From Aphelocoma coerulescens (lineage: Eukaryota > Chordata > Aves > Passeriformes > Corvidae): a stretch of 64,000 bases of DNA. The translations under genes and the position numbers were made by a program. Positions 14,801-29,546 of this stretch are shown here, one piece after another; within the stretch, counting starts at the first letter, position 1; the number at the start of each line of letters is the position of its first letter. The stretch is taken from positions 15,976,677 through 16,040,676 of the forward strand of contig NC_091017.1 in the NCBI RefSeq assembly GCF_041296385.1, written 5' to 3'. The notes under the pieces were generated by a model. It ran no database searches. It was given only the letters and a program-made list of their open reading frames with translations, and was not told the origin of the DNA.

Positions 14801-17800
14801 GAAAGGCGGTAATCTCAGGCTAATGCCGCACTTAACTCTGTACTTTCAAAATGATTTGCCTGATCTGATAAATTATGCAGTCTTTTATTTTGACCTTGTA
14901 ACCTTGTAGAGTTTACTCAAACTGACTCCACAGTATTTGCCACATTAGCAGTATAATGGCTGTAACCAGTTCTTGCACTACAGTTCATTCTGCAGCAAAA
15001 GGTAAACACTGGGCCAGAAAATTTATTGATTCAATTACAAGATATACACAGTACCATTTGAGAAGTGTTTTCAGGATTAAGTCATTACATGTCTTGTGTT
15101 TGGTCAAAAATCTGAAATATATAAACAAGGAAGCAAGCAAGCACTGAGAAATATAAACTGCTGTTTTTACTGTATGTAGAATGTGCTGTTAGACATCAAT
15201 CTAAAAGTTGTTTAGGTCGAAGAACAAGGCAGACATTGAACTCCCATGCTTTTCTCCCTGACCAAGGTAACTTTTGCCCTCAGTTGCTCCTGCAAGTATG
15301 TTATAATTTACTATGTAAATTATTTTTGTGGGGGATTTTTTTTGTGTAAAAATCTAAGCTTTGCAGTTTGGGTTCTTTTTGAACAGAACTGATGACAGTA
15401 CAAATTTTTCTTCTTTAAACAGTAGAAGGCAAGCCTTCAAAAAAAAAAGAAAGTAGTGAATTGGCTGGAGCATACTGTCATTACATGACATCATTAATTT
15501 GTTTCATACTGTGTGGCCAATTTTGTTTCAGATAACTGTACTTTTAAATCTGACATGTTTTTACCTTACGCTGGGATATCTGATCCCTATATCTGCTCAG
15601 GCTGAGAAGCAGGGCTATTTTTATGCAATTTAAAGAAAAATCACAAAAATAATTCTCTTTAGTTTATCTCTTATTGTACTGACTTTGAGTTTCTAATACA
15701 GGCAAGGTAAATGCTGCACAACCTCTATTAAGTAAATTACCCAATGACAGGTTATTAAATATATGTATAATTAGGAGGCATTTAATATACTAAGAAATCA
15801 TCTGAGAGGCCACTAAAGATTTAGGATGCTAGTGAAAAGGAAAATATGAAAAAATTGTTAAATAGAAAACATAGCTCAGGAGTAAAACTGACTGTTTTCC
15901 TTACTTCTACTTTGTCTTTTGCACACCATCTTTTGTTTTAGTTTCCTTTTTTTTTTTTTTTTCAGATGCACCTATTAGAAAATGATTCCTATCTCCATCT
16001 TTGAGGGGATATTTGCATTTGTTCTAGCTAATGCAAACAGGACACTTTCTTGGAATTGCATGTGAGAAACGGAGGGAAAATACCCAATTTATGTTAGTGC
16101 ATTATGCATTGAAGACACCCTTATGAATTCAGAACATGGAGAAGGAAGACAAAAAAAAGTTGTTTTTTTTCTCAGTGTTTGAATTAAAATATATTTACAC
16201 TATATAATGCAGTTCTCACTATTTGGTCTGTAATTTGACCCTGCTTTTTAGCACTGAAGAGAGTTTTCTGTTCTTCTTCCCTTGGGTTTGTTCTTTGATG
16301 CTGTGGTCAAGGTAAATGATGTTGCCACGGATTCAACTACAGCTCTGGCTGAAGGGCCGAAGTTGCTTTATGTGGAAGTATGACAGCCATGACTAATTAG
16401 AACAATAGTATTTCTGAGGTAATTAGGAAACTGGAGAGGGATAAAGGACATGGGACTTCTGGTGTCTGATTAGCACGTGTTGGCAACAAGTGACCTAGTA
16501 AAACCCAAACAGAAAAGTAGTCAATGATGACATATATACCATGTTTCTGCACTCCATTGCCTCTGCTACTCAGCTTCACAGTGCAATTTTAGAGCTTGAA
16601 AAGAAATGGCAAGAAAAGTGGGAAGAAGTGCGTAAAGGCATTCCCTTCTTGGTGGAAGGGACATGAAGATGGCCAAAAATCTCTTGACTGGGAGGGAATG
16701 GGGTATGAAAATAACAGAGAGCTCTAGAAACCAAGAGCTGTAGCTGATGAAAGCAATGGCTTCAGCAAAAGGTGCAGTGGGGGGTACCTATATCCAACTG
16801 TCAATGAAGGAAAGGGAGAAGGATAACTGCCTACATTTGGGCATATAATATAAATACTAAATATGAGTACTAAAATTGTTCTAGTCATGAAGGTGGGAAT
16901 TGTGTGTATCAGCCTGAAGTTGCAGCTGTAATCTTTCATGATAAGGCTACAGAGTACTTTGACATAGAAATGATTTCTTTGTATAGTTTTTGCTGAATTG
17001 CATCGTGGCTGTGCATTTGTGTTGGTGATACTGTTGGGAAGTCCATTAGGACAGAATTTCTCAATGATTCCCAGGTGGGCTCAGTAAGGGTGTTGGCCTT
17101 TCAAAGTGTGTGGTAGAGGGGCCACAGCAGTTCAGTTGCAGTTCTGAAATTCGTAGTATCCCACAGACTTGTCTACCCTGCATTGGCCCTTTGGAAGAAA
17201 ATTGCTGTACAGATTTGTTTTACAAAATGCGACATGCAAACATCAGGATGGCTGCAGGCAACTGCTCCCTTGTACAGGCAGCAAATGTTCTATAATAAAA
17301 TGCATTCAACCAGAGGCTTATCTTCTTTTGTAAAGCTGATTTTTTTTTTGTGATGATTTCTACAAAATCTAAAATACCTGTGATTTTCCAGCTAATAGCT
17401 AATTTCAATTTTTTTTCACCTTTTCTGTTTCCTGCCCTTGTTTCTTGTCTCTCTTTCTGGTGGGAGGAGAGCAGGTAGACAGAATCATCTATTCCTCACC
17501 CCAATGCCCAGTGTTAACAGAGTTGTTAAAACTGAAAAGTCAAGAGCTCAGAAGTTTACTGAGGGTCAGAACTTACATTACTTACTCAACCACATTCTGG
17601 CCCTGTATGTACTGTGAAGCAGTTTTTAATTGGTGCATTCCATCTTGTTGCTCTCAAGAGACCTTTGTACCATTTAGTGCACAGAAGGACAACTACTAAG
17701 CAGCTATGCAATGTTGTTTTGCTTGGATTGCACTCGGTGTCCTTTAGGTTCTGTACTCTCTCTGGACACTGCAGCCATCCTTGCTAGCCATCTCCTCCGT

Positions 17801-20800
17801 TACGTGCTTTCAGATGACTGCAGTGGAAAGGGATTGTCCTCCCAAGTAACAAGAGGAATGGTCCATTGCAGTGAAGGACTGTGGAGATGGAAGGACAAGT
17901 GTTATAAATGGACTTACACTGGAGAAGCAGTACCAGAGTGTGAAAAAATCAGGGGTGAGCCTTAATCTTCTGGTTGTTGTGTAAAGTGTGGTGTGTGATG
18001 AGTATCTAAAGCTGTGCTGTGATCCAGCAGATCAGCAGAAGCTGCTGAACCTCTCTGTCAGAAGGATGTGACTCTCTTAGGATTAGATGAAAGAAATTGT
18101 AGGCAGAAGGTTTGAAAGTGAGACAGATACTGGGAATTAAGAACTGGTAAACTCTGTGGCGTAGTATTCTTCCTGACACAAGGATAATATGAGTCAGTTT
18201 AACTGAATGTTTCGCTTCATTGCTTGCTGATACCAAAGACTTGATGTTTTGGCAATAGGAATTTCTTTGATGGCTATTTGAGATTTCAGTGTATATAAAT
18301 ATAAATAATTATATATAATTTTGTATAAATAGATTATTTAGATATCTTTGATAAAGGCCTTTACATAAGAGCTGTGTAAGCCTCAAAATTTAAACCACAT
18401 TTCATACTCTTTTTGTTCCTCATTGGTGCAGAAAAGAGAAGTCTGGAGCAATGCAGTCTGAGGGTTTCTTGGTTTGCTAGATCTTTCCTAGAGTTCGTCA
18501 TTGATTCCATATGTGTATCAACTGTCCAGCCTTCACAGTGAATGGGATCTTTTATCTTTAGGAAATCTTTAAGCAATTTAGCTTTGCTCAGCTTATTGTT
18601 CAGTAATAAGGAAGTAGCATAAGGAAAGTGATTTAAAATATTGTTTTGTGTAAAAAAAATTGAACTACTTATTCATTGTATAAATATAGTTGTATGTATT
18701 ACTATTAATTCAATATCATTGACTTTGATTGACATAAGTGGTTATTATCAGCATAGTTCAGTCTTGAGATAAATGGTTTTATCAAGAAACAAAATACTGA
18801 TTTTCTTTATAAGAAACAAAGGGGTATGGTTCATTTTTGTTATTTCTAGTATGCTTAGAGCACATAAGTAACAGGTTCAGAGGAGGAGTAGTCAAAAATA
18901 TCACAAGTACTTCGTATCATTTTCCTGCAACCTTAGCACTTCACCATGAACATTATAAATGACTGATTCTCCTTTAGGTTCTGACTTACTTTAGAATGAT
19001 GTATGAAATAATATGTGTTTTGCATGTCCTGTTTGTAATGATAAAGGTCATATAGTATCATTTACATAATCTCTAGCCAGAAATGAACTCCAGCAATATC
19101 TTCTGTATAACATATACATTATCTGAGGTTTAAAACTCTCATTATTCATGAAAGTTAATTTTACAGTGGGTGTGAATGATCTATCTTATGGCTGCTTTTT
19201 TGATCATTCTATAAAATAATATGAAGCAAAGCCTGCACAAATAGCAGGAAAACCAGTAAAGAGTGATGCATTTGCTTGACTCTGTGTATACCCGATTGGA
19301 TCTTGATTGATGGCAATCATTTGTCTTTGTCAAAAAAAGGAGAAAAATTCAGACATTGAAATAAGAGTGCTATCAAACTTTCTACAATGGCAGAAAGATT
19401 CTATTAGTGTAGCCTGAGAGTATTAACTGTCTCTGCTAGAAAATGATAAAGAATGTTAATTTTTTTTCTTGAGCATGTTTAAGTGTAAACTGCATTATTT
19501 TGTCAATGTGGGAGGACTGGAAGGGGCATGCTACAGATTTATGGCATGCTGGAATTGGAATTTTAAAAAAAAAGAGTAAATTACAAAAAAAGAGAGAAAC
19601 AAAAAGCTGAATACAAGAGCCTAATCCTTCTGATTATGATTTTGCAACAAAACAATAAAAGTTTAAGTAGCACAGTGTCGTAAAATCCTTAATGCTGCAT
19701 TCCTATTGATATTGAAGCTTTGAAGAATAACTTCAAAGGAGGGTGAACAAGAGCAAAAAATAGATATAAAATAAACAAAAAAAAAATTGACAAGCTTGGT
19801 TTTAGAAGTCCTTTTGTATGTCAGATCTAGGAATATTGACCCGTTACTTGAACGGGCTTTAAGGCAACTTCCTTATTAATGATGCTTAGAAACACAAAGC
19901 ATATGGCTGTGGGTAATAGTGTATTAAAGGGGGGGAAATGCTGTTTTACCATACAGTAATGCTTGCAATGCAAGGATACTTCTTTTTAAATAAATGAATA
20001 TATAATTTTTAATGTATATATAAACAAACAAAAAAAAATGAAAACATTGAAACCGCAACGAGTTAATCGCTGGATTTATTTTATGCCATTAGTATCTGTG
20101 GGGTTTGCTCTACATCTGTAATGTTCTCTGGTTCTAAATAGCTGTGTTAAAATTTGATTACTGAAACAATATTTTCTGAATTTCAAACACACCAAATAAC
20201 CTGCATGAGCACCCTGTCTACCCTAGGAAAGCAAATATTTTTTGTCCCTAAACTTTTGAAGGATAAGAAAACTGCAGGATTCATCTTGGATGTTTACTAG
20301 TCCTTGATGCACCCTTAAAAATAAATATTTGAGAGATTGTCATTTTAAGGACAGATGAAAGAAAGGCCATATCAAAACTGTGAACCAGGGCCTGCAGTTC
20401 TATCCAATACCCACACTAATGCACTTTGTGGCCCTCGTCAGTCATTTTAAAGGGTTTTTATGTTAGGTTGGTTTGGGATTTTTCCTATTTCTGCGTTGTA
20501 CTCCTAAAAACACACTCTAGCTTTGCCATACTGTGGTGTGTGTCAGGTTAAGTCAGCAGGCTCCTGATTCAAACATTACAAGGCAGCATAAGCAGTGTTA
20601 CCTGTCTTTGCTTAAAGAACATTGCAGTGACATCATTGAAAAGCATTTTGTATTAATTCGTTAACTTCCATGAAGGCTTTGCTACTGCTGCTGAAGATGC
20701 TAAGCTGTGATTGTAGCTGAGTGATGGTGTATTTATTTTAAATATATTTTTAATGGTAGGGTAGGTGAGGCAACTTGTATAATTGAGATCTTTGCTGTTT

Positions 20801-21480
20801 TAAGGAGCAGCTGTGAGATTACTTCATGGCAGGGAAATTTTAGAAGTGGAAACACTGTGTTCAGTATTCACATACATACAGTATTCACCCCTTCTCTTCT
20901 GCAAAATAACAAAGGAGCACCAGACTAGTGTTGTAGGACAGGATTAAGATTACGAGGTCCAATTTTTGGGGAGCAATAGAAATCAGATCACTTATATCCC
21001 ATTGTCCTAATACAGACATTACAGGAGAAATATTCTCCCCCTCAGCCTTCTTTCTGCTCTTGCCTGCCTGCATTTTCTGTCCTTGTTAATTCTTCAACAG
21101 AATTCTTTTCTGACCTTGTATTATGTTTCCCAGGTTTTTGTCCAGCCAGACCTGGGTTTTGCCCCCCTTTCTCTACTCTGACTCTTGTCCAGCTGATTCC
21201 CAACTCTTTTCTCTGCTTGATCCCCAGCAGATGCATAATCCCTCTCCTCTCACATGTTTATCTTCCATGTTTTCCACATCAAGATGCTTTCTTTGGTGCC
21301 TCATAGGCTCTTTGTCTCTCCTGTCTCTGGTGAAATAATTTTCTTCTTTGTGCTGCTTATGGTGTTGGGGAGATAACACTGATGAAAGATAACTACAACT
21401 TTCTTTGTCTCAATGTCTTGACCTTTCTGGAGTAGCCACTTCAGAGAAATTTTTATAGAGAAAAAATACTTCAGAGAGAT
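5801..21480. other. LRBA: Long intronic stretch, no gene seen
   Basis: About 15.7 kb of AT-rich DNA. Open frames are short, lack family similarity that I recognise and are not flanked by paired splice sites in a compatible phase. It contains a perfect 12-bp inverted repeat at 6323-6352, A/T runs (for example near 11450-11470 and 15944-15962) and a stretch at about 19830-20130 that looks less degenerate than its surroundings. Inferred to be LRBA intron. No RNA gene was recognised. Confidence 0.55.
6323..6352. repeat. Perfect 12-bp inverted repeat, 6-nt loop
   Basis: Left arm GTTAGTCAAAGG at 6323-6334, right arm CCTTTGACTAAC at 6341-6352, spacer CTATCT. The arms are perfectly complementary. 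The arm contains TCAAAGG, similar to a TCF/LEF core, so it could equally be two divergent binding sites. Function unknown. Confidence 0.75.
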
Positions 21481-21487
21481 ATTATTG

Positions 21488-21521
<34 letters not shown>

Positions 21522-21535
21522 TACTACTACTACTA
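21481..21535. repeat. Compound trinucleotide microsatellite (TTA)10(CTA)5
   Basis: An imperfect ATT/GTT start is followed by ten TTA copies (21491-21520) and then five CTA copies (21521-21535). On the opposite strand it reads as an asparagine/serine-like run, which is an artefact of the repeat and not a protein. Likely polymorphic in length. Confidence 0.95.
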
Positions 21536-24500
21536 TTTATTTGTAGTAGATACAATTCTGGAGAAGAGGAATTGTTCTTTGGGATTAATGCTTGTTTGAT
21601 GTGGACAGAACCCAAGACTGTTCTTGGTGGGTTTGATGCACATGAGGTCGCAGTCTGGGTGTGATGTGGGCAATCTGAGAGGCACAACCCAGGGAAAGAT
21701 GGGCAGCATCTTCAAAGGTGTTTTGCCATCAGCAAACACCTACTGATTGTATACAGACTGTGGACTTCCAAAGCCTTTAGCAGGGCCATATTTGGCAGCT
21801 TTGTACAGAAACAACCGATGAAATACTTTGGGCAACAACTTCTATGTGAAAAAACTGAAGTTCTCTTAACATAGCTGACTTTGACTTGAGAAATTTTATT
21901 ACCAATTATTAAAATATAGTAAAGAAAAATTAAAATTCCTCCTCCAAATCCTGTGCATTGTGCTGTAATCTCTGCGATGATTGCAAGTCTGTCTCTGTTC
22001 CTCTCACTGCCCCCTTCTCTGATGGGAAATTTTTGGGGAAAATGCCATCTTGCAGCGATTAGTATCAAAGATTGGTTACTTCTATCATATGGTTTGGTAA
22101 GTAATCCGTAGCTATTGCTGTGATTTGCTGCTTGCCCATATAGCTTCACACATGTATTTCATTTCCAAAGTTTAGCAAAGTTATTCCCTATAAAGACGGT
22201 GAAAGTCTAGATGAAAGCCATCCCTTTTGTGAAAACCATATTCTCTATCCCTCTTAGTGACTGGTACAACAAAGTAAATTTTAATGGTGCATGATAATGA
22301 AAATGAATCCTGTGACCTTGAGAAGTTGTAGCAGAAGATCAGGTTTTATTTGAGTCCTTTTGCTGTTGTTTTCGTTACTGTATTTTTAAATTTTAGTTGC
22401 AAACAGCAGTACAAGTAGCTGTGTGTATATTCTGTACTTGAGACAGTCCAAATTAAAATTAGTAAGTCACTTAAAAAGACTCAAACTGGTTTGTGTGTGA
22501 ATTAATGGTTTTTATTCTTTCTAGGGCTCTGTTCATGAAAACATTAGTGTTTTTACAGCAATGGAAAACATTTCATTTTATCTTACCCTTGAAATCTCTT
22601 ACAAAATATATAAGCTTTTTATTTTGAAAAGGAAAGTGAAAACATTCAATTTTCATGATGAAATGAAACAGTCTTCTCTTGATTTTGAGTGTCAGTCTGA
22701 ATTGACTCTTCTGTCAGGAGAGAAGCTAATTGCAAAAAACCCATGCTTTTCAAGTCTGTTACCACAACTTCACGGGTGTTTTCTGTGATGGATGTAATAT
22801 ACTTGGTAAACAAGGTTTCTTGGAGAAGTTGTGTTACAAACTGTATCAAAATGTTTGAGTTCTTTCATTTTTTCATCATTCAGCACTAAAAGATGAAGTT
22901 AGCATAGTTTAGCAGGGACAATACATGATTATTTCTACAGTTGAATAATGGAGAAAGGTGTGACTAGAGATAATTACAGATACAGTTTATATATGCAGGA
23001 GGGAGATTATGTGCAAGGAAGAAAATGTGCATTATGGTGCAGTACACTTAAATTATGGTTATAAGTATCTGCACCATAACTTAACAGTGGTGTGGTCTTA
23101 AATAATCTTCTCTGAAGAATTTACATAAAACAAGAATTAACATCTCCAGCAAAAAATGTGGAGAACTGTATGGTTATTACAAAGAACTATTCTGTTCTCA
23201 CATTTGCATTCCAGATTTTAAATAGGAAGTTTATAGTTTAGTTAGGAGTTTCTTTAGTACCTAAGCATTTTCCTTTTCAGTGTCCCAGCTGTAGTTTTTT
23301 GTGAACATCAGCAGTATCACTATACAGATACTTGGTTTTACAAACACACGGGTGGAATTCCGTAGTCCAGAAATGGAGGTTTCTGGAGAACTCTTTATCT
23401 GGGTGCTGAAGCGACACATTAGAACAGAAATTCCCAGAAATGTGCACAGTTCCAGCTTGTTTTTCACTGCAGTAATTCTTCCCAAGCCTGGGGGCTAAGG
23501 GCACTGATACTTGGGTTTGTTTGAAGTCTGTTTCTCCACTGTGGATGAGTACTTGGAAGAGAAATACATTAGGAGGAAGAAGGAGTATGAATAGACAAAC
23601 CACATTAGACTCAGGAAATCCCCTGAGCTGAAAATTTTTGTAAACTGGCAGAGTGCTTGGGGAGAAGCTGTACATGCGTGGATTGATCTTGCTCTTCCTT
23701 GAGCCACCACTGACATTTTGGGATGCAGAATTTCAGGTCAGACCTTTGGTGAGAAAAGGTACAGACACTCCTATGCCCTTTCTGTTCTCTGGGTGCATTC
23801 ATGTCCCTCCTCTGCAGGGACAAGGCACCCATGGAGTGATTGGTGGCACCAGTGGAGTGATGGGGTTTGCCTGCAGCCCCGTGTGGGTTACTCCAGAGTG
23901 CCTGGTTCTCCTCTTTGATGGAGAATTTCTTAGTGGTGCTGAGTTGTTTCGTGTTGGGAGTGACGGTGTTGTTTCTATTTCATTCCCCTCTGTGGTGGGA
24001 TTGCTGTGTTGAGAAGAACTGCTTAATACTGAGAAAGTTGTTTCAATGTTAGGAAAGAACCTAAAGAGGTATGTTGGTTTTCCTACTGTTTAGGTGGTTT
24101 GTGTGTGTGGTTGGTTGGTTGGGTTTTTTTGGTGAATTTTTCTTAAAAACAAATAAAGGAGTAGCTAGATGAAGAAAGACAAGCTGGAAGCCTTGTCAAG
24201 AGAGGTGATAGCTCGCTCCCCTGAGGAAGAAATGTCATTGTCTTTTAAACACGTGTCTCTGGATGCTAACGCAGAGAGTAAAGAAAATATGGGTGTTATG
24301 CTCATGTTTAAATCACTGAAATGAAACAGGAAACATTTCCTGGTTTGTTGCTTCTTAAGCTTTCATTTTCCAGTCTTTTTATCAATGCTGTTAAATAATG
24401 TTGGATTTTAACATTTAATATTAGTCTTGAGGATAAAGTAAGAATATGTGGAGGAAAGAATACTACAATATCTCTTGTATTGATCAGTCCAAGTGTTTGT

Positions 24501-25358
24501 TACCAAGTCCCATTTCTCTCTTGGGGTAGCTGTAGAAAAGAAGTTGCATCTTCTCAGTTAGCAGCTTCTGATGTGTCAGTGTACAAGGTTTTATCCTGGG
24601 CTAAACCCTTGGATTACTCTATCAAAGGAGCCTTGAGTGGTTTAGCACTTTTAACATTGCTCATGCTTTACTGCAAGTAGTCCTTTGGTAGGTTTTGTAA
24701 CATCAATAAGGATGGCTTCCCCACTTCTGTTTTGTTAATGTCACGAGGGCTTCAGAACCTTCATGACTCTTGGGGCATCAGTGGATCTCAAGAGGCAGTT
24801 CAGTAGCTTAAATAGTTTTGATAGGACCCTGTCAAGTAACAGTTTTGAACTTTCCCCCCTCTGCAGCACCTATGAATTGCCAACCTTTTGTCTCCTGCTT
24901 TGCCGATCACATAGAACAGAAGAGAAGGTGTGTTTTCAGGATACTTTTTCCTTTATTTAAACCTTCAGTAAATACAGAATTCTCTGTGTGGTCCAGGAAA
25001 TGGTGCTTCATGAAAATTCAGTGCTGTGTTTCTAGTTTTAGAGACAGTTTGCAAGGCTTTCAAAGGAGAAATGGATTTAATAAGTTAAGCCTTTTTAAAG
25101 GGAGATGAGTCCTGTTGCTGTTTCCTAGGGATGCTGTGCTAGTATGGTAACAGGAGTCCTGCTCCATGTGCTTCTCAGTGGTCTTGCTGCCTTGTGCTTA
25201 TTGTTTCCTGTCCCAGAGTGCAGTACAATGTTTGCAGTTACTTCAACTCTCTCTTACATGTGTTCCTGCAATCATCACACAATGAAGTCATTTCCCAGAT
25301 TTTGCCCTCCTCAGATTTTAAATCCTGAATTAAATCTCGGACAGAAGTGTTAACCTTT

Positions 25359-25384
25359 AAATCAAATCATACTTGATTTGATTT
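25359..25384. repeat. Perfect 11-bp inverted repeat, 4-nt loop
   Basis: AAATCAAATCA at 25359-25369 and TGATTTGATTT at 25374-25384 are exact reverse complements around TACT. The sequence is AT-rich and itself built from ATTTG units, so a chance origin from simple sequence is plausible. Confidence 0.7.
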
Positions 25385-25947
25385 GATTTTGACTGGGATT
25401 TTTTTTTTTTTGTTAGCTTTGATTTTAGCTATGTCAGAGAGTAAGAGAAATGCAGGTGATGTTCAGCTTGGGTGTCTCTAAGGCTTCCTAACCTGCAATC
25501 TGAATTGATGATTCCTTTCCCAAGATGCTGTTTAACAGTAGCCAACATCCTGTGGACCTTATAGAGTTGCCTGTTCCCCCTTACATAATTTCAGGCAGAG
25601 GTACAAGAATGTTCAAATTGATTTGTGATTGTGAGAGGTTGAAGGGGGAATTTTCTTGTGTCCCCAGATGCACTCAAATTCTGTCCACATTAAAAAGAAA
25701 AAATGTATGTGTATTTTTGATATTTAGGCATTTGGAGACCTCAGGGAGGTTGGTCTTCTCTTTATTATTCTGTGTTAAAAAAAAAAAAGTTGTACCTAAG
25801 TCTCAGTCATCTTTGTTGTTCTTCTCTATGGTGGTTGTTGAACTGCTGAGTTAATTTGGTTGATGGATAGTAATTTTAACTTCCAAAAATCCAAACAAAA
25901 CCAAACAACCAAAAGAAAAAAAAAAACCTCAAAAAATCAAATAAACA

Positions 25948-25969
25948 CCCCCCCCCCCCCCCCCCCCCC
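25948..25969. repeat. Poly-C homopolymer, 22 bases
   Basis: Uninterrupted run of 22 C residues preceded by A-rich sequence. Mononucleotide tracts like this are unstable and commonly miscalled; the exact length should be treated with caution. Confidence 0.95.
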
Positions 25970-26819
25970 AGTTACTTTAAACCTTTCTGGCAGAGGACTC
26001 TGAAAAAATATATACAAAAGAGAAAAAAAAATTAACTTCCTGTAGAAGAACATAGAGCAGAAAAGTATTTATTGAGTCAGAGGGGTGCACTATTACATTT
26101 TTATGGAAGCAAGAAAAGTATCCAGCTGTTAAGAGAGCTATAAAAAAAAGATACAGGTTAGCCACAGCTCTTAAAGTGTAGATACATGGGAGTGTGATTT
26201 CATCCTTTTTCTTCTAGAAGAGATGAAATGTTTGGGGCAGGTCAAATCTAAGATTTTTTGGGAAAAGCTTTACTGTAATTCCTGTGTTTACTATTATAGG
26301 GTCAGGACAATGAACAAACAAAATCATGGAACTGACCAGATTTTCTTGTTTTGGTCAAAAGTTGATCTATGTTATATCCACAAATGCTGAAAGATTATGA
26401 TGTCAAATTCCAAGCTACTGGAGAGAATTAATCTGAGTTGTAATATTTCAATGCACATTATTCCTCACAGAAAACCTGCTGTTGCTGTAATTAGTGGGAA
26501 AATAAATAGGTACTTCCTATGCATGTGCTTAAGGTGAAAGCATCAAAACCAACAGGAATGGCCAAGGAGATAAAGACTGAGCTTCTCCTTTGTCATATTG
26601 TATCCTTCAACATTTATTCGTACAATCTGTTGCTCATTTTGGCAAGGAAGGGGTGACCAAGTACTGCAGACTAAAATTCTGCATTATCAGACAAACAGCA
26701 AGAAACCTCCAGCGAGATGCAATGTACCTATTTTTTGTATATTATGGGAGTTATTGTTATTTTCAATATGAATGGCAGTTTATGGGGTCTGTATGAACTG
26801 TAGTTACTTTGCAAAACAA

Positions 26820-27560
26820 GTGTTGTTGACTGCAGTCGGGTGTAGGATGTGCGAGATTTGCAAAGATTTATGAGCAACTAAGCCGAAGCATCCGGCTACA
26901 AATTTGCTACATGTTCATTTTTCCATGTCTAAATCATGTCTGAATTAATTTTGCTGAAAGCCAGAAGAAAGTTTTCATGTTAACTTCTGGTAGAAAAGTG
27001 GAGTAGTTTTCATTTTACTTAATTTATAATTAATCTTGACAGAAATGCAACACGGATTGAACTGTGTCTCATGGTGACGTCTTTGAAAGTGCAGCTTTTA
27101 GACTGATCATAATAAGACCAGCCTAAGATAAGAGAGTGATTGCAAAATACGTGATTGGTACTGTACCAGGGACTTAAATGAGCCCTCTTTGAAGTATCAG
27201 TGTGCACTGGAATGCCAGCACTTCAAAGGATGCTCCAAAAAGCCGGGACTGTGAGTAGCTACCAAGGGGTTAATAAAGATCAAAGAAGAGCATACATAAA
27301 CTCATACATAAACAGAACTGTTTTTAAACTGGAGGTTAATAACACCATTATCTAGGACAGCAACACCTTAAGGTGGGCTTGTCTTTTCCCTGACATGGTG
27401 CTTTATAATGCGTAAAGGGAGGCTGAAACATTTATAGTCAACGTTTTTTTCTGGATTGCTTTTTAAATGAGGAATTCAAAGCTTGTCAGTGCAGAGAAGA
27501 GTCTCTGTGGTATCTGAAATTGGCATTGTTCCTCTAGGTTTGTTTGCATGCTAATTAGGT
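26820..27560. promoter_or_regulatory. Candidate conserved non-coding element
   Basis: This stretch has balanced composition, few homopolymers and no long open frame, unlike its flanks. It holds AT-rich homeodomain-type and GATA-like words, and paired ATACATAAAC-type words near 27290-27315. The impression of constraint is inference only, since no alignment was possible. If real, it could be an enhancer of the nested MAB21L2 gene or of LRBA. Confidence 0.25.
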
Positions 27561-29546
27561 GGGAATGGATGTTTGGTATGATTCCATGAAAGCACAGAAA
27601 TCAGTAGGCCTGGCCAGGGAATTGTAGCTGGGGTGTCTAATGGGTGAGACAAAGAGATAATATCCTGTTTACTGTACAGAAGCATACTAGCAGCATTTCT
27701 ACTAGTTTTAAAATGCAAAATCTAGGAATTACAGATTTGTGCTCTTTGTACTGTCTTGTTTATATGGGGAAATAGCATGAAACATCTGTTAAGACAGGCT
27801 TCCCTTGCTGGCATTCCCTTCTTTTCCTCTACACTGGAGGTACCTGAGGTTTCAAGTGTACAAAGGTCCCCTACAGCTGTGCAGAGTCCTCAGACTTCTG
27901 TGCTAAGTCCATGCACGTGTTGTGCCCGAAGTTCATAGCCTGCTTTTCACATCTCTTTCTTCTGAAAGATGCAAAGAAGAATGACACTACTCCCTTCAGC
28001 AAACCCAGGAAACCCCTCTCCACACACACTTTTTGGTAAAATTGAAGCACAGATAAAGGCAAAAGTCCTTTCAGGAAAAAAAAAAAATCCTTTACAGACA
28101 AAGCCAAATGTTTTCTTGGAGAAGGGTTAGAAGAAGTAAATAGACTGTGCTGATTTAATGAATTACAGTAATGTTCTGTATAATTGATACTATGCCAAAG
28201 AAGTTGTACTCAGTGGCCTTGGGCCTTTGTTATGACCAGTTCCTGTTACTACAGCAGTAACTGTGGCAGAGATTAAGGGCCTGTCTGCACATGGGGTTTT
28301 TTTCTTAAGGATTCCCACTTATTTCCATCTGTGGATGGATCCTGAAACTATGAAATGTGAACATCTATGTGTGTGGAAAATGAAGATAACATGAGAAGGC
28401 AAAGACTCTGTTAATATTAGAGTATGATTACATGATAAGTCTTTTTGGTATTCTTCCTCATTCTTCCCTTCCTTTCTCTCATCTGCATGTCTCTTTCCCT
28501 TATTTTTAGTCACATAGTTGCTGGTGAGGCTGCAGGGTGAACAGGTCACTGATATAAAACAGAATAAAAACAATGAACTCTAATAATCCCAGCTAGTTAC
28601 TGTGATTTGGTTTAGCGTGGCCACACAAATGCTGACATGAATGCAGCTGAGAGGGAGAGAGAGTTGAACTGTAACAGGTTGTGCCACTGAAGAAAGTATA
28701 GGTAATGTAGGCAGCATTCCAAAGATCTCAATGCACTTATCAGGATTTAATTAATCTTTAATGTTCTGAAGTAGATGCATTATCAGTGAAGTGCTGTGAA
28801 ATACACACAGAGGGTAGCTGGCTGAGTAATATTTTAGCTGCAGCTTTGACTTAATACTAATCAAATCTTTTCCTGTGTGCTTTGGTAATACAGGCAAAGT
28901 GGGAATCAGGAACCTGAGGTACTGAAAAAGTAATTTTCCCTACTGCTCCAGTACTCTGATTTAGGTTTGCCACATGGCAAACATTCGTGCATGGGATCTC
29001 TGCATGAAATGTGGAACTTGGTAGTGCTGCAGAGAACTTGCTTGTTAACATCTTCAGTGTTTGCTTTGCCATCATCAAGGTCAATGTTCTATTTTCCAAA
29101 GTGCGTTACGTATTTTTGATTATGTTACAAGTCAGTAATACATCTAGATACATACAAGACATTTTTTAGATAAATGTTTGTTGACAAGTGGATAGTAGTA
29201 TGCTCATTGCGTGCTCTGGTGTAGCTTGCTTTTTTAGACCACAGTTTGTGAAAGCTCATTACAAGAATATTGAAGTGCTTCGGAAAATGTTTTACTTGCT
29301 TTCTGAAATGACATTTTATCGAGTCTGTTAGTGGAACATACCTCGCATTTTACTATTGCATGCAAAATATGAGATATTTTAATTAATATTCTGGACATAC
29401 AGCTGAATGGAAATGCAGTGGAGTTCAGTTTGCAAGATCAGGCAGTCTCTTACATTACATGATGCCCTGCAGTGTGCTGGAGGTACTCCACCAAAGGTTT
29501 TGCAGTATTTTCCAGAACTTCAGCACTTTCATCTTTGGATTGACAA

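Larger units (their letters stand above)
21541..29546. other. LRBA: Intronic stretch, no gene seen
   Basis: AT-rich DNA with simple repeats (poly-C at 25948-25969, an inverted repeat at 25359-25384) and a candidate conserved element at about 26820-27560. The longest open frames (about 120-145 codons, on both strands near 21.7-24.0 kb) have no recognisable domain and overlap one another. Inferred to be LRBA intron. Confidence 0.5.

Noticed and set aside
21301..21687. Open frame containing a long asparagine run
   Set aside because: The asparagine run is the TTA microsatellite read on the opposite strand.
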